Of a stretch of 64,000 nucleotides of DNA, positions 53,996-63,879 are shown one piece after another (within the stretch, counting starts at the first letter, position 1; each line of letters begins with the position of its first letter). The translations under genes and the position numbers were made by a program. Source of the DNA: Mitsuaria sp. WAJ17 (GTDB lineage: Bacteria; Pseudomonadota; Gammaproteobacteria; Burkholderiales; Burkholderiaceae_C); the NCBI RefSeq assembly GCF_014174515.1, contig NZ_JACJUG010000009.1:124001-188000 (forward strand), in the 5' to 3' direction. The notes under the pieces were generated by a model. The model saw only the letters and a list, made by a program, of their open reading frames with translations, made no database searches and was not told the DNA's origin.

Positions 53996-54523
53996 TCACT
54001 TGTCCTTCAGTTCGACGCGACGGTTCTTGGACCAGGCTTCCTCGTTGTGGCCTTCCACAGCGGGACGCTCCTTGCCGAAGCTCACCGGCTCGACCTGCGC
54101 GCCGCCGGCGCCCAGCAGGCTCATGGACTGCGCCACGGCCTCGGCACGCTTCTGGCCCAGGGCCAGGTTGTATTCGCGGCCGCCGCGCTCGTCAGCGTGG
54201 CCTTCCAGGCTCATCTTGACCTTGCCGTTGTTCTTCAGGCGCTTGGCGTGGGCTTCGATCAGGGGGGTGTAGTCGCTCTTGACGACGAAGCTGTCGAAGT
54301 CGAAGTAGACGGTGCGGCCCTTCTGGTTGGCAGCGGCCAGCAGCTCGGCGTCCAGGTCAACAGTCTTGACCACGGACTGGGGCTTCGGCTCTTCCTTCGG
54401 CGCGACGGGCGCCACGACGGGCTTGTCCTGGACGGGTGCCGGCTCTTCCAGCTTGGTCGACGAGCAGGCGGCCAGACCGGCAGCCATGAGCACCACCAGT
54501 GCCAACTTTTGCATTTGCATCAT
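53996..54523 (-). CDS. pal: peptidoglycan-associated lipoprotein Pal
   Basis: A 175-residue lipoprotein with lipobox LAAC (MAAGLAACSS) and an OmpA-like peptidoglycan-binding domain in the C-terminal half (VYFDFDSFVVK, GHADERGGREYNLALGQKRAEAV, WSKNRRVEL). It anchors the outer membrane to murein and binds TolB. AAGGAG precedes two successive ATGs (54523 and 54520); either could start. Three GGTCCGA repeats lie just upstream. Confidence 0.95.
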   Translation of the reverse strand: MMQMQKLALVVLMAAGLAACSSTKLEEPAPVQDKPVVAPVAPKEEPKPQSVVKTVDLDAELLAAANQKGRTVYFDFDSFVVKSDYTPLIEAHAKRLKNNGKVKMSLEGHADERGGREYNLALGQKRAEAVAQSMSLLGAGGAQVEPVSFGKERPAVEGHNEEAWSKNRRVELKDK

Positions 54524-54556
54524 TTCTCTCCTTGGATCCTCAATGTCCGTACGTTA

Positions 54557-54590
54557 GGTCCGAATGCAGTTTGGTCCGAGTGTGGTCCGA
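54557..54590. repeat. three GGTCCGA repeats between tolB and pal
   Basis: GGTCCGA occurs at 54557-54563, 54573-54579 and 54584-54590, spaced 16 and 11 bases apart, in the 200-base tolB-pal gap upstream of the pal start. They could be binding sites for a regulator of an internal pal promoter, or chance. The rest of the gap has no gene. Confidence 0.35.
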
Positions 54591-54723
54591 AAGCATGCGG
54601 CAGGCCGACTCACCCGGCTCGGCCGGTATTTTGGCTCAAGTTCGGCATGACTTCGGGCACCGCCCTTGCCTGGATGGAACCAAATGCTGTCGGCGGGGCA
54701 TGAATGGCGGTTTTTCGGGCGCC

Positions 54724-56040
54724 TCAGCGGCCGAAGGGCCCCCAGGTGGGCTCGCGCACATCGGCCGTGCTGGCCACCAGCTTGGCCTTGATGCGGCCAT
54801 CCAGCGTGGTGGTCATGAGCACGTCGCGGCCGCCGGCGCGGGTGGCGTAGACGATGAGCTTGCCGTTGGGCGCGAAGCTGGGGCTTTCGTCCTCGGTGGA
54901 GTCGGTGATCTTCTGCGACTGCCCGGTCACCAGGTCCATCACGCACAAGCGGAAGGTGGAGCCGCCCTCGCGGGTGATGAAGGCCAGCGTCTTGCCGTCC
55001 GGGCTGATGGCGGGGCTGATGTTGTAGCTGCCGCTGAAGGTGACGCGCTCAGCCTCGCCGCCGTTGGCGGGCATGCGGTAGATCTGCGGCGCACCGCCGC
55101 GGTCACTGACGAAATAGATCTGTGCGCCATCAGGGCTGTAGACCGGCTCGGTGTCGATGGCGCGGGTCTGGCTGAGGCGCTTGGGGTCGCCTCCGCTGCG
55201 GCTGATGGTGAAGAGCTGCGAGCCGCCGGCCAGCGACAGGGTCAGGGCCAGGCGTTGCCCGTCCGGCGAGAAGGCCGGTGCGCTGTTGGATCCACGGAAG
55301 TCCGCCAGCACGCGGCGACGGCCGGTGGAGAGGTCCTGCAGCCAGACCACGGCCTTGCGGCTCTCGAAAGACACGTAGGCGATCTCGCGCCCTTCCGGCG
55401 ACCAGGCCGGAGAGATGATGGGCTCGGGGCTGTTGAGCGCGACCTGCCCGCCCTCGCCGTCGGCATCGGTGATGCGCAGCTGGTAGCGCGGGCCGGTCTT
55501 GGTGACGTAGGCCATGCGGGTGGCGAAGACGCCGCGGTCGCCGGTGAGCTTCTGGTAGAGGCTGTCGGCGATGCGGTGCGCGGCCAGGCGCACGTCGTCG
55601 GGGTGCACGGCCTGAGCCTCGCCGCCCTGGTCCTGGCCGCGGACCACGTCCCAGAGCTTGTAGCGCACGTCCAGGCGGCCGTCGGCCAGGCGGGCCACGG
55701 AGCCGGCGGCCAGGGCATCGGCCTGCTTGCCGCGCCATTCGTTGAAATTGGGGCTGATGGTTTCGGAGAGGCCCGCCGGCGCCGCGATCATGCGGAACTG
55801 GCCGCTGCGCTCCAGGTCGGCCCGCACGATGCCGGCCACCGACTGGCCGGCCAGGGCCTCATCACGGAAATCGGCGATCGCGATGGGCAGCTGCGTGCCG
55901 CCCACGCCGGAGATCTCGACACGGAACTGCGCCAGGGCCGGCCGGCTGAAGGCCGCGGCCGCCGAGGCTGCGGAAGAGACCAGCAGGCTGCGGCGCAGCG
56001 GGTTGGCCAGGGGCTGGGCGGGCGAGGTGATGCGGTTCAT
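54724..56040 (-). CDS. tolB: Tol-Pal system beta-propeller protein TolB
   Basis: A 438-residue periplasmic protein. The N-terminus (NPLRRSLLVSSAASAAAAFSR) is a signal peptide with an RR pair. Residues about 35-160 form the TolB N-terminal domain, followed by a six-bladed propeller with repeats such as SPAWSPEGREIAYVSF, APAFSPDGQRLALTLS, SPAISPDGKTLAF and SPSFAPNGKLIVYAT. It binds Pal and colicins. tolQ, tolR and tolA are not upstream; rng is. Confidence 0.95.
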   Translation of the reverse strand: MNRITSPAQPLANPLRRSLLVSSAASAAAAFSRPALAQFRVEISGVGGTQLPIAIADFRDEALAGQSVAGIVRADLERSGQFRMIAAPAGLSETISPNFNEWRGKQADALAAGSVARLADGRLDVRYKLWDVVRGQDQGGEAQAVHPDDVRLAAHRIADSLYQKLTGDRGVFATRMAYVTKTGPRYQLRITDADGEGGQVALNSPEPIISPAWSPEGREIAYVSFESRKAVVWLQDLSTGRRRVLADFRGSNSAPAFSPDGQRLALTLSLAGGSQLFTISRSGGDPKRLSQTRAIDTEPVYSPDGAQIYFVSDRGGAPQIYRMPANGGEAERVTFSGSYNISPAISPDGKTLAFITREGGSTFRLCVMDLVTGQSQKITDSTEDESPSFAPNGKLIVYATRAGGRDVLMTTTLDGRIKAKLVASTADVREPTWGPFGR

Positions 56041-56123
56041 CGGCGATTCACGTTCAGTAGCAGTACAGGCCGCCCGACTGGCGGCTCGCCGATTGTGCCG
56101 CAGGCCAAAGCCCCTGCCGGTGC

Positions 56124-57605
56124 TCACAGCAGCACGATGTCGTAGTGCTCGGTCTGGTTGGTGGGCTCGGCGGTCAGGGAGATGGGCTTGCCAATGAAAT
56201 CGGAAAGACCGGCCAGATGCTGGCTTTCTTCGTCCAGCAGCATCTCGACCACATTGGCCGCGGCCACCACGCGGAATTCCTTGGGCGAGAACTGGCGCGC
56301 CTCGCGCAGGATCTCGCGCATGATGTCGTAGCAGACCGAGCGCGCCGTCTTCACCTGCCCCCGGCCCTCGCAGGTCGGGCAGGGCTCGCAGAGCATGCGG
56401 GCCAGGGACTCTCGAGTGCGCTTGCGGGTCATCTCCACCAGGCCCAACTGGGTGAAGCCGCCCACGGTGACCTTGGTGCGATCCTTGGCCAGCTGCTTGC
56501 GGAACTCCGAGAGCACCGAGGCGCGGTGCTCCTCGCGCGTCATGTCGATGAAGTCCACGATGATGATGCCGCCGAGGTTGCGCAGCCGCAGCTGGCGCGC
56601 GATGGCGCCGGCCGCCTCCAGATTGGTCTTGAAGATGGTGTCGTCGAAGTTGCGCGCCCCGACGAAGCCGCCGGTGTTGACGTCGATCGTGGTCATCGCC
56701 TCGGTCTGGTCGATGATCAGGTAGCCGCCGGACTTCAGGTCCACGCGGCGCGCCAGAGCGCGGTCGATCTCGCCGTCGATGTTGTAGAGGTCGAAGATGG
56801 GGCGCTCTCCGCGGTAGTGCTCCAGCTTGGCCACGGCGGCGGGCATATAGGTCTCGCCGAAGCCGTGCAGCACCTCGTACTGCATGCGGGAGTCGATGCG
56901 GATGGAGCCGGTGCGCTCGCTGACCAGGTCGCGCAGCACGCGCTCGACCAGGCTCAGGTCCTGGTGCAGCAGCGTGCCCGGAGGTGAGCGGAAGCTGCGT
57001 TCGCGGATGGTCGCCCAGGTCTTGCGCAGGTAGGCGATGTCCGAGCCCAGCTCCTCATCGCTGGCGTCCTCGGCATTGGTGCGCAGGATGAAGCCGCCAC
57101 CGCCGCCCTCATCTGCCTTGCCCACCAGGGCCTGCATGCGCTGGCGCAGCTGCTCGCGAGCCTCGGGCGAGCCGATCTTCTGGGAGATGCCGATATGCTC
57201 GTCCTGCGGCAGGTGCACCAGCATGCGGCCAGCGATGGATATCTGCGTCGACAGGCGCGCGCCCTTGGTGCCAATGGGGTCCTTGATGACCTGCACCGTC
57301 AAGGCCTGACCCTCGAAGACCAGTCGCTCGATGGGCGTGGGCGTGCCATTCTCGGCATGGTGGCCGCGGCCGGCCTGCCCGGCGATGTGGAGGTCAGCCA
57401 CGTGCAGGAAGGCGGCACGCTCCAGGCCGATGTCGATGAAGGCGGACTGCATGCCAGGCAGCACGCGCGCCACGCGGCCCGAGTAGACGTTGCCGACCAG
57501 GCCGCGCTCCAGGGTTCGTTCGACGTGCAGTTCCTGCACCGCCCCGTTCTCGACCACGGCGACGCGGGTCTCCTGAGGGGACCAGTTGATGAGGATGTCT
57601 TCCAT
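56124..57605 (-). CDS. rng: ribonuclease G
   Basis: A 493-residue endoribonuclease of the RNase E/G family: N-terminal S1 domain (VGNVYSGRVARVLPGMQSAFIDIG), DNase-I-like catalytic domain (LIIDQTEAMTTIDVNTGGFVG, with the metal-binding Asp residues), and the zinc-link CEPCPTCEGRG. The long C-terminal scaffold of RNase E is absent. It matures 16S rRNA 5' ends and degrades mRNAs. The ATG at 57605 begins MEDILINWSPQETRVAV, the family start. Confidence 0.95.
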   Translation of the reverse strand: MEDILINWSPQETRVAVVENGAVQELHVERTLERGLVGNVYSGRVARVLPGMQSAFIDIGLERAAFLHVADLHIAGQAGRGHHAENGTPTPIERLVFEGQALTVQVIKDPIGTKGARLSTQISIAGRMLVHLPQDEHIGISQKIGSPEAREQLRQRMQALVGKADEGGGGGFILRTNAEDASDEELGSDIAYLRKTWATIRERSFRSPPGTLLHQDLSLVERVLRDLVSERTGSIRIDSRMQYEVLHGFGETYMPAAVAKLEHYRGERPIFDLYNIDGEIDRALARRVDLKSGGYLIIDQTEAMTTIDVNTGGFVGARNFDDTIFKTNLEAAGAIARQLRLRNLGGIIIVDFIDMTREEHRASVLSEFRKQLAKDRTKVTVGGFTQLGLVEMTRKRTRESLARMLCEPCPTCEGRGQVKTARSVCYDIMREILREARQFSPKEFRVVAAANVVEMLLDEESQHLAGLSDFIGKPISLTAEPTNQTEHYDIVLL

Positions 57606-57732
57606 TGCTTGGGCTCCAGCGCTCGCGTCAGCGGTGAACGTCACCGTTGGCGCCAGCGTTCGAGGTGGCAGGCCCGCCCTTGCGGCGCAAGACCTGACCC
57701 CCATCATGCCAGGGCCCGCGGGCCTGGCTTCG

Positions 57733-58335
57733 TCAGACCTTGATGCCGAAGTCCGCCAGCAGCGCGGCGGTCTCATGCAGGGGCAGGCCCATGATGCCTG
57801 AATAGCTGCCGCTGATGTGGGAAATCCAGGCTGCGGCCCGGCTCTGGATGGCATAGGCGCCGGCCTTGCCCATGGGCTCGCCGCTGTCGGCGTAGCGGCG
57901 CAAGGTCTCGTCCTCGACTGGGGCGAAGCACACCGTCGAGACATTCAGGCGCAGCAGGCGGCGCGCGCCCTCGCCCACGGCAACGGCCGTCAGCACGCGG
58001 TGTTCCCGGCCGCTGAGCAGGCGCAGCGTGGCCAGGGCATCGGCCGCATCAGCGGGCTTGCCCAGGATGCGCGAGCCCAGGGCCACGGTGGTGTCCGAGC
58101 ACAGCACGGGTGCCAAAGGCAGGCCGCGGCGCTGCAGGCGCACCAGGGCCGCATCGAGCTTGGCCAAGGTCACGCGCTGCACATAGGCGTCCGGGCTCTC
58201 GCCCTCGCGCTCGGCTTCCAGTCCTTCAGCGTCCTCGTCGGCGCCGGGCAGCAGCAGATCGTGCTGCACGCCGATCTGCTCCAGGAGTTGGCGGCGCCGA
58301 GGGCTCTGCGAGGCCAGGTAGATGAAGTCAGCCAT
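57733..58335 (-). CDS. maf: Maf-family nucleoside triphosphate pyrophosphatase
   Basis: A 200-residue protein: LASQSPRRRQLLEQIG, SDTTVALGSRILGKP, SGREHRVLTAVAV and GKAGAYAIQ, the Maf signatures. By sequence it is of the YhdE type, hydrolysing dTTP/UTP and modified nucleotides. It starts seven bases after the rlmH stop. The gap 57606-57732 before rng shows no further gene. Confidence 0.93.
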   Translation of the reverse strand: MADFIYLASQSPRRRQLLEQIGVQHDLLLPGADEDAEGLEAEREGESPDAYVQRVTLAKLDAALVRLQRRGLPLAPVLCSDTTVALGSRILGKPADAADALATLRLLSGREHRVLTAVAVGEGARRLLRLNVSTVCFAPVEDETLRRYADSGEPMGKAGAYAIQSRAAAWISHISGSYSGIMGLPLHETAALLADFGIKV

Positions 58336-58342
58336 GCCGGCC

Positions 58343-58810
58343 CTACTCGCGGTGATAAGGATGCCCCTCCATCACGGACCAGGCTCGGTACAGGGCCTCG
58401 GCCAGCAGCACGCGCACAAAGGCGTGTGGCAGCGTGAGGTCTGAGAGGCGCAAGAGTTCGTCGGCCTTGCCCTTGAGATCCGGATGCAGGCCATCTGGTC
58501 CGCCGATGAAGATGGCCACGTCGCGGCCATCGCCCTTCCAGCGCTCCAGGCGCTCGGCCAGCTGCTTGGTGGTGACGCGGTCGCCGCGCTCGTCCAGCAC
58601 GATGCGCCGCACGCTCTTGGGCAGGGCCGCTTCCAGGCGCTGGCCTTCCGCGGCCATCAGCTGCTCGGTGCTCTTGCCGCCCCGGGGCTCGGCCTTGACG
58701 GCCTTGAGCTCCAGGCGCATTTCCGGGGGGAAACGCTTGGCAAAGTCCTCGTAGGCCTCGTCCGCCCAGCCGGGCTGGCGCTGGCCCACGGCCATCAGCA
58801 GGAGGCGCAT
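58343..58810 (-). CDS. rlmH: 23S rRNA (pseudouridine1915-N3)-methyltransferase RlmH
   Basis: A 155-residue SPOUT-class methyltransferase: [43 protein letters not shown] and the [27 protein letters not shown] end that forms the trefoil knot. It methylates pseudouridine 1915 of the 70S ribosome. It lies between rsfS and maf, with only a few bases on each side. Confidence 0.96.
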   Translation of the reverse strand: MRLLLMAVGQRQPGWADEAYEDFAKRFPPEMRLELKAVKAEPRGGKSTEQLMAAEGQRLEAALPKSVRRIVLDERGDRVTTKQLAERLERWKGDGRDVAIFIGGPDGLHPDLKGKADELLRLSDLTLPHAFVRVLLAEALYRAWSVMEGHPYHRE

Positions 58811-58813
58811 GCC

Positions 58814-59596
58814 TTACTTGGCTGATTTCTTGGCGGCGGGCTTCCTGGCGGCCGGTTTGGCAGCCGCCTGTGCCGCAGGTTTGGCGGTCGCACGCTTGGC
58901 AGCCGGCTTGGCAGCAGCCTTCACCGGCGCCTTCTTGGCCGCCGGCTTCTTGGTGCCGACCTTGACCGTCACAGCCTCCTTGGTACGCGGACTCAGCTCG
59001 GTGCTGCGGCGCTTGGCGGGCGTCTTGGCAGTCGTCTTTGTAGCCGTGCCCTTGGTGCCAGTGGTCTTGGTGGCAGCCTTCTTCGCCACCACGGTCTTGG
59101 TGGCAGTCTTCTTGGCGGCCGGCTTCTTCACCGCGGCCTTCATGCCTTCGGTTTCTTCGCTGACGGCCTTGGCGGCGGGCTTCTTCGCGGCCTTCCTGGC
59201 GGGCTTGGCCTCGCTGGCGTCCTCCGAGGCCTTCACCAGCTTGGTCTCGCCGCTGGCGACCTTGAGCTTGACGGGCTTCTCGCCCCAGATCTCCTCGAGG
59301 TGGTAGTACTCGCGGATGGCGGGCTGCATCACGTGCACGACGGCGGCGCCGCAGTCCACGATGATCCATTCGCCGTTGTCCTCACCCTCGGTGCGCATCA
59401 CCGCCATGCCGCGACCCTTGACGGTCTCGCGCACGCTGGACGCCAGGGCCTTGGTCTGACGGTTGCTGGTGCCAGAGGCGATGATCACGCGCTCGAACAG
59501 GGGCGAGAGGTGCTCCGTGTTGAACACGACGATGTCTTGCGCCTTGACGTCTTCCAAACCATCGACGATGGCACGCTGCAGTTTACGAATGTCCAT
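58814..59596 (-). CDS. rsfS: ribosome silencing factor RsfS with a long Lys/Ala/Pro-rich tail
   Basis: A 260-residue protein, twice the usual length. Residues 1-115 are a complete RsfS/Iojap domain (QDIVVFNTEHLSPLFERVIIASGTSNRQ, EDNGEWIIVDCGAAVVHVM, REYYHLEEIWG), which blocks subunit joining on L14 in starvation. Residues about 121-260 are an extreme Lys/Ala/Pro/Thr repeat tail (KKPAAKK-type units), like the tails of histone H1-like and AlgP proteins, and likely disordered and nucleic-acid binding. The frame is unbroken and stops with TAA. It begins directly after the nadD stop. Confidence 0.93.
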   Translation of the reverse strand: MDIRKLQRAIVDGLEDVKAQDIVVFNTEHLSPLFERVIIASGTSNRQTKALASSVRETVKGRGMAVMRTEGEDNGEWIIVDCGAAVVHVMQPAIREYYHLEEIWGEKPVKLKVASGETKLVKASEDASEAKPARKAAKKPAAKAVSEETEGMKAAVKKPAAKKTATKTVVAKKAATKTTGTKGTATKTTAKTPAKRRSTELSPRTKEAVTVKVGTKKPAAKKAPVKAAAKPAAKRATAKPAAQAAAKPAARKPAAKKSAK

Positions 59597-60232
59597 TCAG
59601 TGCTCGCTGTAAAGACGGTGCTGGGCAATATAGCGCGCAACCCCGTCGCCCACCATGGGCGTGATGTCCTCGCCACGCGAGCAGCGCTCGCGCAGGAGGG
59701 TGGAGGAAATCTCCAGGGCCGGCATGTCCAGCCGGACCACCCGATGAGCCACCGCCGCCAGCTCGGGCGCGGCGCTCACCGCCTGACCCGCCCGGGCCGC
59801 GACGGCCAGGGTGAGTCGTTTCAACAGATCCTGCCAGCGATGCCAGCTGGCAAGGCGCGCGTACTGGTCCTGACCGATGACCAGAAACCACTCGCGCCGC
59901 TGCGCAAAGCGCGACTGCAGCGCTTCCACGGTGTCGATCATGTAGCTGGGCCCGGGGCGCTCAAGCTCGGTGGGATCGACCACGAAACGCGGCTCCCCGG
60001 CCACCAGGGTCTGCACCATGGCCAGGCGGTGCGAGGGCGGCGCCAGCTGCCGACCGGCCTTCTGCCAGGGGTGGCCGGCAGGCAGCCAGCGCAGCTCGGC
60101 CAGGCCCAGCTGCTGCAGGGCCGTGCGGGCCAGGCTCAGGTGCGCGAGGTGCGGCGGGTCGAAGGAGCCCCCGAACAGGCCCACGGGGCCGGCCAGGCCG
60201 GTGCCCGTGGCGATGTCCGGGCTCACAGCCAT
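59597..60232 (-). CDS. nadD: nicotinate-nucleotide adenylyltransferase
   Basis: A 211-residue nucleotidyltransferase: [18 protein letters not shown] (the HIGH-like motif), [30 protein letters not shown] and the [15 protein letters not shown] motif near the C-terminus. It converts NaMN to NaAD in NAD synthesis. Its start overlaps the hemF stop by ten bases, and its stop is followed at once by the rsfS ATG. Confidence 0.95.
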   Translation of the reverse strand: MAVSPDIATGTGLAGPVGLFGGSFDPPHLAHLSLARTALQQLGLAELRWLPAGHPWQKAGRQLAPPSHRLAMVQTLVAGEPRFVVDPTELERPGPSYMIDTVEALQSRFAQRREWFLVIGQDQYARLASWHRWQDLLKRLTLAVAARAGQAVSAAPELAAVAHRVVRLDMPALEISSTLLRERCSRGEDITPMVGDGVARYIAQHRLYSEH

Positions 60233-61158
60233 AGATGCGTGGCTTTCTCGCTCGCCCAGTCGCGTGGGCGCAGGAAGTCCGTGTAGAGCCGGCCCTCGGG
60301 CGTGCCCTCCTCCGGATGCCAGTCATAGCGCCACTTCACCAGCGGCGGCATGGACATCAGGATGGACTCGGTGCGCCCCCCCGACTGCAGCCCGAAGAGC
60401 GTGCCGCGGTCGAAGACCAGGTTGAACTCCACGTAGCGGCCGCGGCGGTAGGCCTGGAAGTCGCGTTCGCGCTCTCCATAGGCCAGGCCCTGGCGGCGCT
60501 CGACGATGGGCGCATAGGCCGGCAGGAAGGCATCGCCGACGGACTGCATGAGGCCGAAGGCCGCGTCGAAGCCGCCCTCAGCGTAGTCGTCGAAGAAGAT
60601 GCCGCCGATGCCGCGGGGCTCGTTGCGGTGCTTCAGGAAGAAGTAGTCGTCGCACCACTGCTTGAAGCGCGGGTAGTGCTGCACGCCATGCGGCTCCAGC
60701 GCGGCCTGGCAGGTTCGGTGGAAGTGCTGGGCGTCGCGCTCGAAGCCGTAGTAGGGCGTGAGATCCATGCCGCCGCCGAACCAGACCACGGGCACGGCGC
60801 CCGCCGGAAGGGCAGCGAACATGCGCACGTTCATGTGCACGGTGGGCACGAAAGGGTTGTGCGGATGCAGCACCAGGGACACGCCCATGGCCTCGAAGGG
60901 CGCACCGGCCAGCTCCGGGCGGTGTTGGGTAGCCGAGGGAGGCAAGACCCGACCCCGCACATGGGAGAAGTTGCAGCCGCCGCGTTCGAAGAGACCGCCG
61001 TTCTCGATCAGGCGCGTCAGGCCGTCGCCCTCCAGGCGCCCGCCGGGCTCGCGCTGCCAGCCGTCACTGATGAAGGGCTGGCCATCGAGCTGTTCCAGCC
61101 CGCTGACGATGCGCTGCTGCAATCCCAGCAGGTAGTCACGCACCAGCTGTGTGTTCAT
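60223..61158 (-). CDS. hemF: oxygen-dependent coproporphyrinogen III oxidase
   Basis: A 311-residue enzyme: [64 protein letters not shown] and [31 protein letters not shown]. It decarboxylates coproporphyrinogen III in haem synthesis using oxygen. The ATG at 61158 overlaps the acyltransferase stop (ATGA). The long frame open upstream is a shadow. Confidence 0.97.
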   Translation of the reverse strand: MNTQLVRDYLLGLQQRIVSGLEQLDGQPFISDGWQREPGGRLEGDGLTRLIENGGLFERGGCNFSHVRGRVLPPSATQHRPELAGAPFEAMGVSLVLHPHNPFVPTVHMNVRMFAALPAGAVPVVWFGGGMDLTPYYGFERDAQHFHRTCQAALEPHGVQHYPRFKQWCDDYFFLKHRNEPRGIGGIFFDDYAEGGFDAAFGLMQSVGDAFLPAYAPIVERRQGLAYGERERDFQAYRRGRYVEFNLVFDRGTLFGLQSGGRTESILMSMPPLVKWRYDWHPEEGTPEGRLYTDFLRPRDWASEKATHLWL

Positions 61159-61835
61159 CGCTTGGAACCTTTCAAGGTGATGGGGCTGGCCAGCTCGGGT
61201 CGCTTGCCCTTCACCGGGGCCAGGTATTGCGCGAAGTGGGCAAAGTCCCGCTCCGGCTGGCCACACAGCTGCACGAAGTGGCTGAGATCGACCACCTTGC
61301 GCTGGAAGTCGAAGTAGGCCAGGCCCACCGGGATGCCGGCCTGCACCGCCACGTGGTAGGCGCCGGAGCGCCAGCCCGTGGCCAGCGAGCGCGTGCCCTC
61401 GGGCGCCAGGGCCAGCCAGAAGGACTGCTGGCGCTGCTGAGCCGCGCGGACCTGGGCGACGGTGTCCGCCACCACGCCGTTGGCGCTGGAGCGCTCCACC
61501 GCGATGCCGCCGATCCAGCGCACCCAGGCACCAAAGAGAGGCAGCTTGAACAGCGAGTCCTTGCCCCAGAACTTCAACTCCAGGCCCAGCCCCCATTTGG
61601 CCAGGACGCCGATGACGAAGTCCCAGTTGGAGGTGTGGGGGTAGACCATGATCACCCCCTGCAGCGCAGGCAGGCCGCTGAACTCGAGGCGCCAGCCGAA
61701 GAGGCGTAGCAGGCCGCGCGCCAGGCGGCTGCCGCTCGGGCGCAGGCGCGGGCCCCCCTCGATGACGCGGGGCATGCCGGGCTGGCCATCGACGGCGCTG
61801 GGCACGCAGCCGGACAGGGGAAGGGAACTGCTCAT
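61155..61835 (-). CDS. 1-acyl-glycerol-phosphate acyltransferase-like protein (PlsC family)
   Basis: A 226-residue protein with the acyltransferase landmarks: [11 protein letters not shown] (the HX4D variant, His then Asp four residues on), GGIAVERS, and [10 protein letters not shown] (the EGTR box). No clear membrane helix beyond the weakly hydrophobic first 30 residues. It would acylate a lysophospholipid or a related acceptor at the membrane. Position between purD and hemF is usual in Burkholderiales. The acceptor is not known. Confidence 0.85.
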   Translation of the reverse strand: MSSSLPLSGCVPSAVDGQPGMPRVIEGGPRLRPSGSRLARGLLRLFGWRLEFSGLPALQGVIMVYPHTSNWDFVIGVLAKWGLGLELKFWGKDSLFKLPLFGAWVRWIGGIAVERSSANGVVADTVAQVRAAQQRQQSFWLALAPEGTRSLATGWRSGAYHVAVQAGIPVGLAYFDFQRKVVDLSHFVQLCGQPERDFAHFAQYLAPVKGKRPELASPITLKGSKR

Positions 61836-61844
61836 GACGAGGAA

Positions 61845-63125
61845 TCAGCGCTTGATGGCGCGGTAGCCGATGTCCTGGCGGCACTGCATGCCGGCAAACT
61901 GGATGCCGGTGAGGGCCTGGTAGGCGCGCTGCTGCGCCGTGCGCACCGACTCGCCCAGCGCCGTCACGCACAGCACACGGCCGCCGTTGGTCAGCAACTG
62001 GCCATCCTTCTCGATAGTGCCCGCCTGGAAGACGATGGCATCCTCGGTCTCGGCGGGCAGGCCGGTGATCACGTCGCCCTTGCGCGGGTTCAGCGGATAC
62101 CCCTCGGCGGCCATGACCACGCCCAACGCCACGCGGCGGTCCCATTGCAGCTCGACCTGGTCCAGCGTGCCTTCGGTGGCGTGCATCAGCACCTCGAAGA
62201 GATCGCTCTTGAGCCGCATCATGATGGGCTGGGTCTCGGGGTCGCCCATGCGGGTGTTGAACTCGACAGTGCGCGGCTGGCCGTGCTCGTCAATCATCAG
62301 ACCGGCATACAGAAAGCCGGTGAAGGGGATGCCGTCGCGCGCCATGCCCTGGATGGTGGGCATGATGATTTCGTGCATGGCCTTGGCATGGACGTTGGGC
62401 GTCACCACCGGCGCAGGCGAGTAGGCCCCCATGCCGCCGGTGTTGGGGCCTTCGTCCTTGTCCAGCAGGCGCTTGTGGTCCTGGCTGGTGGCCAGTGGCA
62501 CGACGTTGCGGCCGTCACACAGCACGATGAAGCTCGCCTCCTCGCCCTTCAGGAACTGCTCGATCACCACGCGGGCGCCACCCTCGTTGTGCACCACGCC
62601 GAGCTTGTTGTCCTCGAGGATCCAGTCGATGGCCTCGTGTGCCTCGGGCAGCGTCATCGCCACGACCACACCCTTGCCGGCGGCCAGGCCGTCGGCCTTG
62701 ATCACGATAGGCGCGCCCTGGACATCCACGTAGGCATGGGCCGCGGCGGCGTCGCTGAAGGTCTCGTAGGCGGCCGTGGGGATGCCATGGCGCTTCATGA
62801 AGTCCTTGGCGAAGGCCTTGCTGGACTCCAGCTGCGCGGCAGCCTTGGTGGCGCCGAAGATGCGCAGACCGCGCGAGCGGAATTCATCGACCACGCCGGC
62901 GGCCAGGTAAGCCTCGGGGCCTACCACCGTCAGCGCGATCTTCTCGGCCTGTGCGAAGTCGGCCAGGGCCTTGACGTCGCTGAGGGCCACGTTCTTGAAG
63001 CGTGCATCCTGCGCCGTGCCGCCGTTGCCGGGGGCCACATAGACCTGGCTCACGCGCTCGCTCTGCGAGAGCTTCCAGGCCAGGGCGTGTTCGCGGCCGC
63101 CGTTGCCGAGGACGAGAACCTTCAT
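61845..63125 (-). CDS. purD: phosphoribosylamine-glycine ligase
   Basis: A 426-residue ATP-grasp enzyme: [62 protein letters not shown] and [14 protein letters not shown]. It makes GAR in purine synthesis. Length is typical. It follows yebC by 28 bases on the same strand. Confidence 0.97.
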   Translation of the reverse strand: MKVLVLGNGGREHALAWKLSQSERVSQVYVAPGNGGTAQDARFKNVALSDVKALADFAQAEKIALTVVGPEAYLAAGVVDEFRSRGLRIFGATKAAAQLESSKAFAKDFMKRHGIPTAAYETFSDAAAAHAYVDVQGAPIVIKADGLAAGKGVVVAMTLPEAHEAIDWILEDNKLGVVHNEGGARVVIEQFLKGEEASFIVLCDGRNVVPLATSQDHKRLLDKDEGPNTGGMGAYSPAPVVTPNVHAKAMHEIIMPTIQGMARDGIPFTGFLYAGLMIDEHGQPRTVEFNTRMGDPETQPIMMRLKSDLFEVLMHATEGTLDQVELQWDRRVALGVVMAAEGYPLNPRKGDVITGLPAETEDAIVFQAGTIEKDGQLLTNGGRVLCVTALGESVRTAQQRAYQALTGIQFAGMQCRQDIGYRAIKR

Positions 63126-63153
63126 GCGGACCTCCGGGTACTCATCAGACGGC

Positions 63154-63879
63154 TCATTGGTCGATGCTCGCGTTGTGATAGACCTCCTGGACGTCGTCCA
63201 GGTCCTCGATCACGTCCAGCAGCTTCTGCATGCGGGCGGCGTCGTCGCCGGAGAGGTCGATGCTGTTCTCGGCACGCATGGTCACCTCGGCGATCTCGGC
63301 CGTCAGGCCGGCAGCCTCCAGAGCGTTCTTGACGGCCTCGTAGTCGCCCGGCGCGGTCAACACCTCGATGGAGCCGTCGTCACCGGTGATCACGTCCTCG
63401 GCGCCGGCGTCCAGGGCCACTTCCATGACCTTGTCCTCCGAGGTACCGGGCGCGAAAACCAACTGGCCGCAGTGCTTGAACTGGAAGGCCACCGAGCCTT
63501 CGGTGCCCAGGTTGCCGCCGTGCTTGCTGAAGGCATGGCGCACCTCGGCCACAGTGCGCACGCGGTTGTCGGTCATGCAGTCCACGATGATGGCCGCACC
63601 GCCGATGCCATAGCCTTCGTAGCGGATTTCCTCGTAGGTCACCCCGTCGAGGTTGCCGGTGGCCTTGTCGACATTGCGCTTGATGTTGTCTGCCGGCATG
63701 TTGGCGGCCTTGGCCTTCTCGATGGCCAGGCGCAGGCGGGGGTTCATGGCGATGTCGCCGCCACCAGAACGGGCGGCCACGATGATTTCACGGGTCAGAC
63801 GGGTCCAGACCTTGCCCCGCTTCTCGTCCTGACGGCCCTTGCGGTGCTGAATATTGGCCCATTTGCTATGACCAGCCAT
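63154..63879 (-). CDS. YebC/PmpR family transcriptional or translational regulator
   Basis: A 241-residue protein starting [29 protein letters not shown], then [27 protein letters not shown] and the acidic C-terminal ending. The family has members described as DNA-binding regulators (PmpR) and as translation factors that relieve stalling at proline runs. The ATG at 63879 is the family start; an open frame upstream is not. It is the first gene of the yebC-to-tcdA string. The remaining 63880-64000 holds a TAAAAT box at 63979-63974 that may be its -10. Confidence 0.92.
   Translation of the reverse strand: MAGHSKWANIQHRKGRQDEKRGKVWTRLTREIIVAARSGGGDIAMNPRLRLAIEKAKAANMPADNIKRNVDKATGNLDGVTYEEIRYEGYGIGGAAIIVDCMTDNRVRTVAEVRHAFSKHGGNLGTEGSVAFQFKHCGQLVFAPGTSEDKVMEVALDAGAEDVITGDDGSIEVLTAPGDYEAVKNALEAAGLTAEIAEVTMRAENSIDLSGDDAARMQKLLDVIEDLDDVQEVYHNASIDQ

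Noticed and set aside
58814..59200. separate AlgP or histone H1-like gene
   Set aside because: The Lys/Ala-rich sequence is in frame with the RsfS domain and has no own RBS and start.
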